Assembly (NCBI RefSeq): GCF_032118995.1 | Contig: NC_092648.1 | Coordinates: 4,665,001 to 4,729,000, forward strand | Direction of reading: 5' to 3' | DNA from: Asterias amurensis | Lineage: Eukaryota > Echinodermata > Asteroidea > Forcipulatida > Asteriidae | Length of the DNA stretch: 64,000 nucleotides | Shown here: one piece after another, positions 54,617 through 63,888 of the stretch | How positions within the stretch are numbered: position 1 is the stretch's first letter | Layout of the letters: each line of letters starts with the position of its first letter | Notes under the pieces: model-generated | What the model saw: only the letters and a program-made list of their open reading frames with translations | The model's database searches: none | What the model was told of the DNA's origin: nothing | Program-made: the position numbers and the translations under genes

Positions 54617-54874
54617 TATAAGGCTCACGGGGGAGCCTTATAGTTTCTAGAAGTATGCATAAGGTACGTCGTCTAACCCAAAACGAGGTGGGCGCAGCCA
54701 CTGCAAGTAGTGACGGACGTGCGAAATAGCTTCATTTTGGGTTAGAATTATGACGCCATGCATAAATATTGAGAGAGGCGTATAACACCCTCACCCACAT
54801 TACATTTCGAAATATTTGTGTAAAGGATTTTCATCATCTAGCGGGGTGCCGCGCGAAGCGCGGCATCCCGCTAG
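54617..54874. repeat. cluster of three strong hairpins
   Basis: Stem 1: TATAAGGCTC / GAGCCTTATA (54617-54626, 54633-54642), perfect. Stem 2: TCTAACCCAAAA / TTTTGGGTTAGA (54672-54683, 54735-54746), perfect. Stem 3: 17 bp with one mismatch and a GAA loop (54838-54854, 54858-54874), starting CTAGCGGGG and ending CCCGCTAG. Likely one structured mobile element, possibly a Helitron-like 3' end, but the boundaries are unclear. Confidence 0.6.
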
Positions 54875-54879
54875 TCATT

Positions 54880-55342
54880 ATGAATTGTCTCCACGATCCC
54901 TGCCATGCTTGTGGTACAGTACATTCTGTTAAAAAAAAGTATGGTGCCATCTGCATCATGTGTACCGGTATATTAAGCGTCTATACCTGTGTCAATGTGA
55001 ACTTGAACATCTGCAGCTTGCTGTGTTGAGCAATTTGATTAAGTCTTGATGCTATCCAGTCCCCGAAGTTGATGGCATTTGAGAGTCTCTCAGCTGTTGT
55101 GTTCGGCTTCTGGTACGATTGTTGAATCAGGTCTATAAGCCAGGAGAGTGTATTGCCTTGTAATGCCACATATGGATGGAAAATCTAGAAAACATCTGGT
55201 CGATATCCTTGTGGGTGTGACCGACCATAAGGAAACTCACCTTCACCTGAAAAAGAACATAAAAGCAAGCACATACTTACACTTACTATCACCTTTTTTC
55301 CAGGATTCAGACCGCACATTTTTATACAAATCATTTGCTGAT
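54880..55342. other. non-coding sequence
   Basis: No feature recognised. Confidence 0.4.
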
Positions 55343-55442
55343 TGAAGGCAGTAGACAATATTGGTAGTTTTGTCAAAATAATTGTTAGCATAAAAACTTA
55401 CTTGGTAACGAGCAATGGAGAGATGTTGAAAGTATAAAACAT
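55343..55442 (+). mobile_element. 5' half of a TTAA-type MITE
   Basis: GAAGGCAGTAGACAATATTGG, then TAACGAGCAATGGAGAGATG, matches the left half of 29327-29713. A right half follows at 56425-56515, about 1 kb away. Confidence 0.65.
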
Positions 55443-55467
55443 TAACATCGCACGACACGATGCCCCG

Positions 55468-55875
55468 TACACTATCTGCATGCGGAGGCCGTCAGGCCGA
55501 CAGCCTTGTAGGGTCTGTGTTGAAGCCACTGACCTCATTACTATAATAACCGAAGAGTTCCCACGGTCAGCTCGTTACCATAACGCCCGCGAAAGACGAG
55601 ACATGTCTACATCACTAACCACCACGGTCGCTCAGCGAACATGATAGGCGTGCGTGATTGTACGTCAAAATGAATAATTCATTTGCCTCACATCCTGTGT
55701 TGTCTGATAGGTCTGACGAAAGATATACATATTCATGGGCTGCATACTAGCATATCCGAGAGCCCCCCCCAATTTTTTCCACTTGTGGGAATTTTTCAAT
55801 ACAACACATTAAACCGGGAAGTTACAGACCCGACAAGGCGGGCGGCCTGACGGCCTCCGCATGCGGTTAATGGTA
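55468..55875. mobile_element. element with GC-rich terminal inverted repeats
   Basis: GCATGCGGAGGCCGTCAGGC and onward to GGGTCTGT (55478-55519) pairs with 55823-55864 with few mismatches, about 42 bp. About 400 bp, non-coding. It appears to lie within the split MITE 55343-56515. Confidence 0.75.
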
Positions 55876-56424
55876 CACGTGTGGATGATTTGTGTGCTCA
55901 GTATTCGTACGATGTGACAGTGTGTATACGGGTGGGTCATGCGGTGTGATCGCACGCACCATGCACAGGGTATACGGGTGGGTTTTACAGGGTATACGGG
56001 AGGGTTTTACAGGCTACGCCATCACAAAATTGCAGCTTGGGCAAATTAAGAAAGCCTGTCACATCTCCAGCCGCCACGAGAGGGCGGTAGTGATCAATGC
56101 TTCCTGAGTTAGATTATTTTTTTTAAATGTTACAAATTTTTTCGTAATGGTACGGGACCTTTATACCCTGGACTCCGTCGCGTTGCCTACAATCAAGGAG
56201 TCCAACCTGGGCTAAATGCTTGTAAGTTGTACAAAACAGCTTTAACTTTTAGGATTTCATGTTTGTACAATGAACCTGACTCCCGACCCACAAATATTAC
56301 ATTTCCTACAAGACGAATGGAAACCATGAATATTGCTAAAATTCAACAGTTTATCTAGTTAATTTGGGGAATAACTTGGTGTTTTATGCCCTTTCACTTC
56401 AGCAGAAAACAAATTGGCCAAGGG
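55876..56424. other. sequence between element and MITE half
   Basis: Contains ACAGGGTATACGGG-type short repeats at 55925-56010. CAAGGAGTCCAACCTGGGC near 56194 resembles CCGGGTCCAACCTGGGC near 56542. Confidence 0.4.
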
Positions 56425-56515
56425 CGTTTTTTTTTCAGAATATACTTTGTATGTTAGGATACACCAACTGAGAATCTGGGTCTTTGACAATTACCAGTGT
56501 CCAGTGCCTTTAATT
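56425..56515 (+). mobile_element. 3' half of a TTAA-type MITE
   Basis: GGATACACCAACTGAGAATC, then ACCAGTGTCCAGTGCCTTTAA, matches the right end of the family. Confidence 0.65.
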
Positions 56516-56950
56516 ATGTTCAAAAACTTAGACTTCAGTCCAACCGGGTCCAACCTGGGCTGTTGGAATGTACGAGTTTGTTGAAGGACGAGTTGACCAA
56601 AATGGAAAAACTTTCCGTATCCTGCCACCACCTTTTCACTCATTTTTACAAAAAGGAATATCTCATTTGATGAAATAAGATAGGCATACTACTATTTTAG
56701 GCCATAACGAATAATAAAGTGGTGGTAGGATACCGGGAAACTTTCCCAAAACAGTCAGTTTTTGTAATAATTCTACCCGAAATTTTATTAATAAATAAGA
56801 CGTCTGGGTACACACGGCAACAGACTGACGCACGGGGTCTCAAAACTTGGCGCATTCCTTGTGCAGAAAAAAACAACATTTCTTCAATTTTTGTGAATGA
56901 AAATTCTTTTCCACACTTTAGTTCATAACACAAGACAATTCTCAACTCAC

Positions 56951-57035
56951 CATTACACTTTTCCAGTAGTCTTCTTTCAGAATTCCGGTGAAAACCTGAA
57001 GTTTTTTTTTGCAAAAGCTGTAATTTGTTTTTCAT
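56951..57035 (-). CDS. candidate first coding exon, right arm
   Basis: A minus-strand ATG opens 28 codons (MKNKLQLLQKKTSGFHRNSE then RRLLEKCN) plus one base before donor AATG|GTGAGT, phase 1. It mirrors 31527-31596 (SAFHRSSTLKLLQKCE). An in-frame longer start is possible at 57116. The exon would lead to the right-arm exons from 53441 downward; 49614-49705 accepts the same phase. Product unknown. Confidence 0.45.
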
Positions 57036-57250
57036 GTCGTCCGTTCGTCCTTCGAAGTAACGCACATGGCCGGCCGGCTGCGCAGACAACCTCTCCCCCC
57101 TCTCTCCTCGAATCACGCCACCTCAGATATCATTTGCATAACAAAGAGCCGCCGTTCCTAGTGGGCAAAAGTTACAACCATATTCGGAAATACGGGACAA
57201 GCTATTTTGTTGACAGGGGTGGTCGAAGCTTGTACTCGTAAAAACACTGT
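57036..57250 (-). promoter_or_regulatory. likely promoter region of the right-arm gene
   Basis: GC-rich (GGCCGGCCATGTGCG on the minus strand) with TTATGCAAATGATATC, similar to the upstream part of the left arm (TTATGCAAATAAAAAAG). Function inferred from position and duplication. Confidence 0.35.
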
Positions 57251-58690
57251 AAAGTGCACTTGTTAATTAGCAAACCAGTGTTTCCAGGCGGGATTATGAT
57301 TAATTTGAAGATTTGCATTTTCTGAAGAGAACAATACCCCTTAAGAGAATGGAATATACAATGGTATAGAAATCATAGCGTGTGTCTAGAGGTAGGGAGA
57401 ATTTAGAATTGATCAATACTACCTATCTAATGATTAACACATCATTAGTTAGGGAACACTGTTTTTTTAAAAGGGGTAATGAGAAATTAAAAGTTGACAA
57501 ATTGAACTTGTTTACATATCAAGCATGCGCACAAGGTCTCAAGACCAAGAATCGGTGACCGTGTGTCCAGTAGTATGAATTCCTTCCTCCATAGCAGCAG
57601 ACGAAAAGTGTGACCCAAAAACAAACAGTAGGCTAGGCCCCAAATTTGCGTTTGTGCAATTTTTTGGAAACTATTTATATTCAAGATGTTGAGCTTGAAG
57701 GCTGTTTCGTTAGTACTGTTTAATACAGAATTTTCCTATGTTATCAAAAGCACGGCAAAACATTGATGATGACATTTTGGAGCTCATGCTAAGTTGTAAA
57801 CAACCAGAAAATGACAGCTCAGAAGTAAACTCATGAGCGACAAGGCCACAAGGGGGCGCTAGACCTAAATCGGCATCTGTCAGACAACAATATTTTGATC
57901 TAAAAGGGGAATAAAAAAGGGGGTGGGTGGTCAAACATGTGAGCAAAGGGAAATTCTACGAAGCATATGGAAGAGGGGGCCTGAAGGCCTCTCTATATGG
58001 CCTCTTTCGTGCTTATTAAACTTAATAATTTTCAAATACGTTTCAGAAGGAATGGTCCAGCTCTACTTAAAATTTTGATCAAGTGGCAGTGACAAGGAAT
58101 ATGAGAGAGGAAGTATAATAAAACATTAAATGTGGATTCCGTGTTAAAATAAACTTAAATATTTCGAATACAAATTTTGGCCCTAAGAATAACAAGAGAA
58201 TAATGAATCGCTCTTCATAAAATGAAATAATGTTGTACCTTTATTATCAAAAATCACCCAATATACATGTACATATAAAAATATTCATACATAAAATTAC
58301 TTTGTACAAAGAAGTTGATTCAAATACAAATCTGACTTTAAATTTTAAATACAAATAACTTTTTATCGAGGTGAATCTTTAACAAACACAAAATTAAAAT
58401 TGAGAGTGGAAACACAAATATATAATATTTCATATAATTGTTGTTGGCAAGACTCAAGTTAGTAGCACTTAAGAAAAGTACAGTACAACATATGTATATG
58501 TAGCGAGGTCTCGGGGCCCAACCACATAGGTTTATTTTTTCAAAAAGAAGCTGCGTTCTAACAAATAAAAAAATTAGCGCAGAAAAATGTTGCCCTGCAG
58601 CAAAAATAGTTACATGTACATGTACTACCAAATTACCAATGTAATGTGTATAGTTTGTGACTTGTTATCTGCAAATTTTGGCTTAGCAGG
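57250..58690. other. intergenic sequence
   Basis: No gene supported. Short frames only; a small run GGGGGTGGGTGGTC lies near 57920. Confidence 0.4.
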
Positions 58691-58775
58691 GCCCAAATTC
58701 ACAAAGCCTGTAAGCACAAAAACTTGCTTAGCACAGAACAATCTTGCTTAGCGGAAACAGATACAATGCAATCAA
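58690..58775. mobile_element. truncated GGGCCCAATTTCAT-family MITE
   Basis: AGGGCCCAAATTCACAAAGCC followed by CTTAGCACAGAAC; only one end seen. Confidence 0.5.
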
Positions 58776-58951
58776 AAGGGACCTCTCCTGACTGGGCGGG
58801 TCTGTGGAGGAGTCAGAAGTGGCAGCTCAAGATCAGTCTATCTGAAAGCTTCTCACTTGTCAGGCATCCTTTTTCAGAGCAATACAAATTCTGGAGATGA
58901 TTCCAAGGGGCCGTCACCCCAGTTTGAAAATTGGGGGGAGTGGGGTTGATC

Positions 58952-59444
58952 CATAGAGCTATATATATTGACTAGAGCGCTAACACCCCGTTATACACGC
59001 ACTAAGGTTTTGAAGCCGTGTGGGCGCATCCATGTTTATGTACAAACCAATACAAAAGCTTGAAATTTTGTACGGCAATTGTACGGCTATTTGCATGATA
59101 GTGCGTTTGTTCTTTTTTATGTGCCATCGAAGCAAAAATGCAGTAAATGTGAACGCATAATCTGCTGATCAGCGCACAAACTGCGAGCGTCATGTGCGTC
59201 ATAATTAAAAGGCGCGCTTACTTTTTTTTAGTACGGCAATCAAGTCGAAGTTACGGTTTTCGTAGCGCGGCGTACGCGAGTGGACAGTTGCGTACGTAAG
59301 CGCACACGCCGAATGTAAAATAATCGCGGCAATGTGTGTTCTCTTAAATTCAAAATTCACGCAACACATCAAACATGTATGCGCACAGGGTGGCTTCAAA
59401 ACGCAGAGCAAGTTAGCGCTCTAGTCAATATATATAGCTCTATG
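58952..59444. mobile_element. hAT-like MITE with 8-bp target duplication
   Basis: Ends CATAGAGCTATATATATTGA and the exact inverted copy, continuing through CTAGAGCGCTAAC (33 bp). Both sides carry GGTTGATC (58944-58951 and 59445-59452), an 8-bp target-site duplication as made by hAT transposases. Interior 493 bp without transposase. Confidence 0.9.
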
Positions 59445-59633
59445 GGTTGATCCCACTCCAAGAGGGATGACTGAAAGAGATAATTACGGCGGTAGTTAAA
59501 AGTTTAATGCCAGGAGGGCTGGACGGCAACTGATTGAATGAAACTTGCTGGGGGTGGAGGCACCCATGCACCCCTTGATTCATCATTACTTTAGTGACAG
59601 TGTCCTCTTAGATTTGTGTTTTTGCCACAATCT
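59445..59633. other. 3' untranslated or intergenic sequence of the C2orf73-like gene
   Basis: Lies downstream of the stop on the minus strand. No AATAAA found close to the stop by eye. Confidence 0.4.
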
Positions 59634-59849
59634 TCAAGATGCAACAGAGGGCAAGGTTGACAGTCTCGGTATGGTTGAATCCAACGTGCCGAGTCCAAGT
59701 TCTTTCTGGAATCCAATGGTAGCCTCTCCCAACTGCATATCGTCCTGTGTGTTGGATGCCCATGGTGCTGACAGTAACGTCGTTCTGTTCGCTGTGAGCT
59801 TGGCTGGGGAAACTGGATGGAAGCAGTCCCACACAAAGCTGCCGTGTTT
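59634..59849 (-). CDS. C2orf73-like gene, last coding exon
   Basis: Acceptor GCTTTCCCGACAG, entry phase 0. It encodes KHGSFVWDCFHPVSPAKLTA and ends LSTLPSVAS before TGA. 71 residues. Follows directly on P-I-R-G-K of the previous exon. The C-terminal half is low in recognisable motifs. Confidence 0.75.
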   Translation of the reverse strand, partial: KHGSFVWDCFHPVSPAKLTANRTTLLSAPWASNTQDDMQLGEATIGFQKELGLGTLDSTIPRLSTLPSVAS

Positions 59850-60145
59850 CTGTCGGGAAAGCAACAATGAAAATGAAATTTAGTGACATTGAAACACTGC
59901 ATATTGGACCTTCTAGTATTGTTGTTTCTCAACATACTCTCAAACAGTGAGGAAAGGGATAATTGATACAGTGAGCTACCCACGAATGTTAGAGACTCAA
60001 TGCTGTACCAAACACAAGATATTGGGTGATACACTGACAGAGGAAAGTTGTTCGGTTTAACCTCCCCAGTTTCTTCAGTAGTACACTTTGCCCCTATCGG
60101 GTATCTAGGTTGAATTACGCCAGCCCAAAACTGAGTCGACAACCA
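59850..60145. other. intron 3 of the C2orf73-like gene, first part
   Basis: No feature besides intron sequence. Confidence 0.4.
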
Positions 60146-60435
60146 GGGCCCAATTTCATAGCGCTGCTTAGCGGCCGATTTTGTGCGTACTGTGCAATTT
60201 CTATTTCATAGCGCTGCTAACCGTAAGCACACAAAAAGGCATGCTAATCTTCCGGTGCTTACCACACGAAAATAACTGACGTCACAATGCAAATCCATGG
60301 TAAAAGCGCAATATAGCCGCCCAATTGTTCTGCTAACTTGTGGAGTACTCTTGCACCTTAGCAAATTTTTCTGCTACAGTAAGCACAAAAATTTGCTTAC
60401 CGTTAAGCAGGCTGCAGCGCTATGAAATTGGGCCC
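60146..60435. mobile_element. GGGCCCAATTTCAT MITE in intron 3
   Basis: Perfect 22-bp inverted ends GGGCCCAATTTCATAGCGCT(GC) at both sides, with a repeated ATTTCATAGCGCTGCTAAC inside. About 290 bp. The best-preserved copy of the family in the window. Confidence 0.9.
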
Positions 60436-60610
60436 AGATCTTTTTGCACTTTTGAACAAGGTAAATGAGTACGACAGAGAGTGTTCACTTTTCATTAAAA
60501 ACAATAAGTCTCATGTGATTGAAAAATTCAATCCTGAAAGACCTCACTGAGCTAAGAGTTGAGAATTTGAGGGACAATCTATTCAATAAAGATGATTCAA
60601 AATTAATTAC

Positions 60611-60723
60611 CTTTCCTCTGATTGGTTGGCTTGGGTTCGTGCGGCTGTCATACTGGTGCTGGTATGAGATGTGCTCAACCAATAGGCGAGGCCCTTTCTC
60701 AGATGGAAGACTTGTTATTGGCA
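60611..60723 (-). CDS. C2orf73-like gene, exon 3
   Basis: Acceptor TTTTTTCTACAG, donor GGAAAG|GTAATT. Entering phase 1 it completes G-I-V-P and continues ITSLPSEKGPRLLVEHISYQ, then HQYDSRTNPSQPIRGK; exit phase 0. This is the segment most like the C2orf73 family. Confidence 0.8.
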
Positions 60724-61235
60724 CTGTAGAAAAAAAAGGAACACAGAATTGGTTAAAAATCTACACACTTTTTAAAGATTATCCCTTGCTATAAATAAGC
60801 AGGGCTGAAACAACATGGGATTTAAACTACATTTTTACAAACATAAGTTATAAGTTTGGTTGGTAAGCAGTTTGCAACAGCTAATTCTATTTTCTGATGT
60901 ATTTTGTGAAGAACTTTGATTATCAGGTTTTCTCATTGCTCGTAATGGAAACTCACGCAGCACGGGCAAAATCAGCCTTTAGCTGTACTATGCTAAGCAA
61001 AAAATGGCTGGGGCACCAGTCACAACATTTGAAATGTTTGACATTTGGCTGGTAACCAATTTCTCCTTAGCAACATTCTTACAAGTGCTTAGCAAATTTC
61101 TGTGCAAATTTCTGTGCAGGTCAGTTTAAATAATCATTGGTTGTAAAGTTGGGGGGAAAATGAATGCCACGATATGTAGAATAAACCTTTTGAAACGTAG
61201 CATTATTTTGTCCAAAATATAAAGTGTGATCTTAC
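60724..61235. other. intron 2 of the C2orf73-like gene
   Basis: Contains a diverged CTTAGCA-rich MITE relic around 60960-61100 (TATGCTAAGC, GTGCTTAGCAAATTTC). Confidence 0.5.
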
Positions 61236-61651
61236 CGATTCCTGAGGTATGAGTACTAGGGTTGCTGCCGTGTCTCGTCTGACCAGACTGGGCTTTCTCA
61301 GGTGTCCGAAACTGGTCTCTGTTCGTGGAGTTGTAACTGTATTTTGGAACCACCTTTTTCACTTCCCCCTGGCCCTCCTTCCACTTCCACCACATGTCCC
61401 CACTGGGATCCTGGGTCGCTTCCTTCGCCTGCGGTTTGACGTCACAGATTGGTGCGTTGAGCAGACGGCAATCCTGCATGAGGAACCCGACCTGGGATGG
61501 GTGTGGGTTGTGCTGACGGGTTGGGGAGAGTGTACGGGACTTGGCCGGTGAGAACCTCCGGCTTGGGATGTTGCTGTGGGTGGTGCTGTAGTGGCTTTTA
61601 GAAGCGGGGAGGTTCTCCTCGTAGTTACCGAATACACGTTTAGTGTCGGAG
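61236..61651 (-). CDS. C2orf73-like gene, exon 2
   Basis: Acceptor TTTTTTTTCTTCAG, donor AATCG|GTAAGA. After one base finishing an Asp codon, 138 codons are open: SDTKRVFGNYEENLPASKSH, IPSRRFSPAKSRTLSPTRQH, then GFLMQDCRLLNAPICDVKPQ, DPSGDMWWKWKEGQGEVKKV, and DQFRTPEKAQSGQTRHGSNP. The first half is Ser/Pro/Arg-rich and probably unstructured; the second half carries the conserved-looking tryptophans. GC content is higher than in the surroundings, as expected of coding sequence. Confidence 0.82.
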
Positions 61652-62192
61652 CTGAAGAAAAAAAAACAAAATTATAATTATAAAAATTGAAAGATCATCG
61701 ACATGTAGATGACAGCGTACAATGAGCTTGTAGATGATATTCACTGATAAAATTGTACAAAGTCTATAGAAAATTACACCTATTTTATATTAGGCCTATT
61801 ATATGTGTTTTCAAGTTGTGCGAATGGAAATAAACCATACAGACAAACATCTCGATTGAGCTGGGTATACAGGTCCAAAGGCACTGTTGGATGGAAAAGG
61901 GAGCAATCAGTATTCCAATTTCCCTCCAACAATGGCTTTCGATCATTATGCAAAATCAACCAGGCGTTTCTTTTGTGATAGAGAAGACCAATATAGGCAA
62001 GAAACAGTCAACAGTTATTTTTCTTTTATTATTATTAAGCCTACACCTACACTGGGGATTGTTTTAAAAGGAAATTATAGTCACACATTCAATTCACAAA
62101 TAAAAAATGGCCTTCAATAAATACAAAGCAGTCACTGCACATAATTGCTGTCACACAGTGACAATTTCGATATATATGCAGTGTTTATCATG
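61652..62192. other. intron 1 of the C2orf73-like gene, 3' part
   Basis: AT-rich; nothing else recognised. Confidence 0.45.
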
Positions 62193-62200
62193 TTTATGTC

Positions 62201-63148
62201 GAATTCGGGTCATCTCGTACCCAAGTCAACTCGTACCCAAGTCAACTCGTACCCAAGTCAACTCGTACCCGAGTCATCTTGTACCCGAGTCAACTCGTAC
62301 CCGAGTCAACTCGTACCCGAGTCAACTCGTACCCAAGTCAACTCGTACCCAAATACTTTTTTTTACAAAATTTTGGAGTTACAACTCGTACTGATTAATA
62401 TTGTGGTTTATTTAATTTTCGTTATGTAAATCATACATTTTTTTTATTCATTGTTGTAATGATTTCTTTTTTTTCAAGTTGCAGATACATGTAAAAAGAT
62501 AATCAGAACATACGCAGATGAATGAATTGAATGAATTTTTATCATAATTTTTTTTATGGGAACCCTTTAACAAGAAAAACACGGAACGTTTGCGTACTAT
62601 ACATTGTATGTTTTTATATTGAATGAGTTTGTTTTTAAGCAAAAAAGAGAAGAACTTTAAAAAAAGGTAACCCTTTTTATGTCTCATATGTCTTTACATA
62701 GAGTAAGAACATGGTCTTTTAAGCACCAAACATTAAACGAAATTACAGCCTGGACTGTTTAAAACATTGGAGGAATACTACCGTAAAAACATCTTAAAGA
62801 AATCACCCCCCCCCCCCCCCCGAAAAAAGGAAAAGAGAAAAAAACGGGAGAAGAGAGATGAACATCTACCATTATTTAAAATGAAATTCGTGAGATGGTA
62901 TTATTTTTAAAAAAAGTGAGTAGAATATCAATTTTATTTCCCGTCGCTTATAAAATCACGCTGCACGGATTCGCCGTATCGGCATACAACGTACGTTATA
63001 CGGTACGAGTTGACTTGGGTACGAGTTGACCTGGGTACGAGTTGACTTGGGTACGAGTTGACTTGGGTACGAGTTGGTTTGGGTATAATATTTTGGGTAC
63101 GAGTTGACTTGGGTACGAGTTGACTTGGGTACGAGTTGACCTGTTTCG
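62201..63148. mobile_element. TU-like foldback transposon in intron 1
   Basis: Two inverted arrays of a 15-bp repeat (GTCAACTCGTACCCA) at 62212-62355 and 63003-63145 surround a core of about 645 bp. TTTATGTC lies directly outside both ends (62193-62200 and 63149-63156), an 8-bp target duplication. The outermost bases are similar inverted (CGAA..GGTCA..). Sea-urchin TU elements are known to have 15-bp tandem repeats in long inverted ends. No transposase here, so non-autonomous. Confidence 0.9.
62805..62822. repeat. homopolymer C run
   Basis: About 16 C in a row inside the foldback element core, followed by purine-rich GAAAAAAGGAAAAGAG. Confidence 0.9.
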
Positions 63149-63377
63149 TTTATGTCCAATCAAACAGTTATAAAAAGTAATAAAAAAAAATAAAAAAATT
63201 AGTCTGGCTCTATTATACACATTGGGTTTTTACAAATGGTTACCCTTTTACAAACGATTTAAGTTCTTGTGTTTTCTTGTCACTTGTGAATGTGATTGAC
63301 TTCCGATATTAATATTATTACAAATTTACTAAATTAAAATAGTCTTTTTAAATTAACATGTTTAAAATGTTACTTAC

Positions 63378-63436
63378 TCTGTTTTTTGTTCCCCTCCTCT
63401 CTTCTTGGTTGACAGTGGAGGCATGTACAGAGTCAT
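63378..63436 (-). CDS. C2orf73-like gene, first coding exon
   Basis: ATG opens MTLYMPPLSTKKRGGEQKT plus two bases, then donor CAGA|GTAAGT. An upstream in-frame start is not needed, and the phase 2 exit fits exon 2 exactly. A second Met four residues in could also serve. Confidence 0.65.
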
Positions 63437-63850
63437 AATTGCTCAACTTATTGCTGAGTTGACGAAATATAAAAGTAGGATTTGCTACTAATAGTAGAAA
63501 TCGTTTGAACACTTCCGGTTTGCAAGGCTGTGTGTAGGGAATGTCATGCGAGTGCACGTTGTTTTGGTTTGCAAATCAGCACGCAGCACAGCGTAACCAA
63601 TGTACACAACTTGTGCATCATTCGTTTTCCGCTCCCCTGTTGCCAAGTGTAGACAGCGCCCTCTATTGGCCGACTAGGTAAAATTTATTTTGTCACTACG
63701 TGGACCACCATTATCTGCAAGGGTTGATATACGCCTACCATTTTTTATGCAGAGCTGTAACGCACATCACACAAATATAATTGATACATGCTATAACTTA
63801 GGAGGAAACTATAAATAAATAGTAAACTTGCGGGTACAACCATGTGTAAA
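63437..63850. other. region between the C2orf73-like gene start and the histone-type 3' end
   Basis: Contains AGACAGCGCCCTCTATTGG near 63650, similar to the GAGGGCGCT repeats at 45430-45640. It should include the promoter of the minus-strand gene, but no TATA box stands out. Confidence 0.4.
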
Positions 63851-63859
63851 TCTCTTTTG
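63851..63859 (-). promoter_or_regulatory. histone downstream element (U7 snRNA site)
   Basis: Minus-strand CAAAAGAGA lies 13 bases after the stem-loop, the usual place for the purine-rich U7 binding site (sea-urchin form CAAGAAAGA). Confidence 0.7.
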
Positions 63860-63872
63860 AGTGAATGTAATT

Positions 63873-63888
63873 GGCTCTGAGAAGAGCC
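63873..63888 (-). terminator. histone mRNA 3' stem-loop
   Basis: Minus-strand GGCTCTTCTCAGAGCC matches the replication-dependent histone stem-loop consensus at every position: 6-bp stem, 4-base loop, with ACCAAACC before it. It is bound by SLBP and processed with U7 rather than polyadenylated. The coding region must lie to the right, mostly outside the window. Confidence 0.9.

Larger units (their letters stand above)
59634..63436 (-). other. four-exon gene locus, C2orf73-like
   Basis: Exons 63378-63436, 61236-61651, 60611-60723 and 59634-59849 all have GT..AG borders and join in frame (phases 2, 1 and 0) to give 267 residues with no stop. That phase agreement across three introns is strong evidence of a real gene. 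Features such as SGIVP, HISYQHQYDSRTNPSQPIRG and K-H-G-S-F-V-W resemble, from memory, the uncharacterised vertebrate C2orf73 proteins of similar length. Function unknown; a ciliary/sperm role is only a guess from related small proteins. Intron 1 hosts a TU-like foldback element. Confidence 0.75.

Noticed and set aside
57036..57116. Longer start for the right-arm first exon (MIRGERGERLSAQPAGHVRY)
   Set aside because: The left-arm counterpart does not share this extension, so it is more likely leader sequence.
62209..62355. Short regular repeats as a CRISPR or simple microsatellite
   Set aside because: They pair with an inverted array at 63003-63145 and a target duplication, which makes a foldback transposon.
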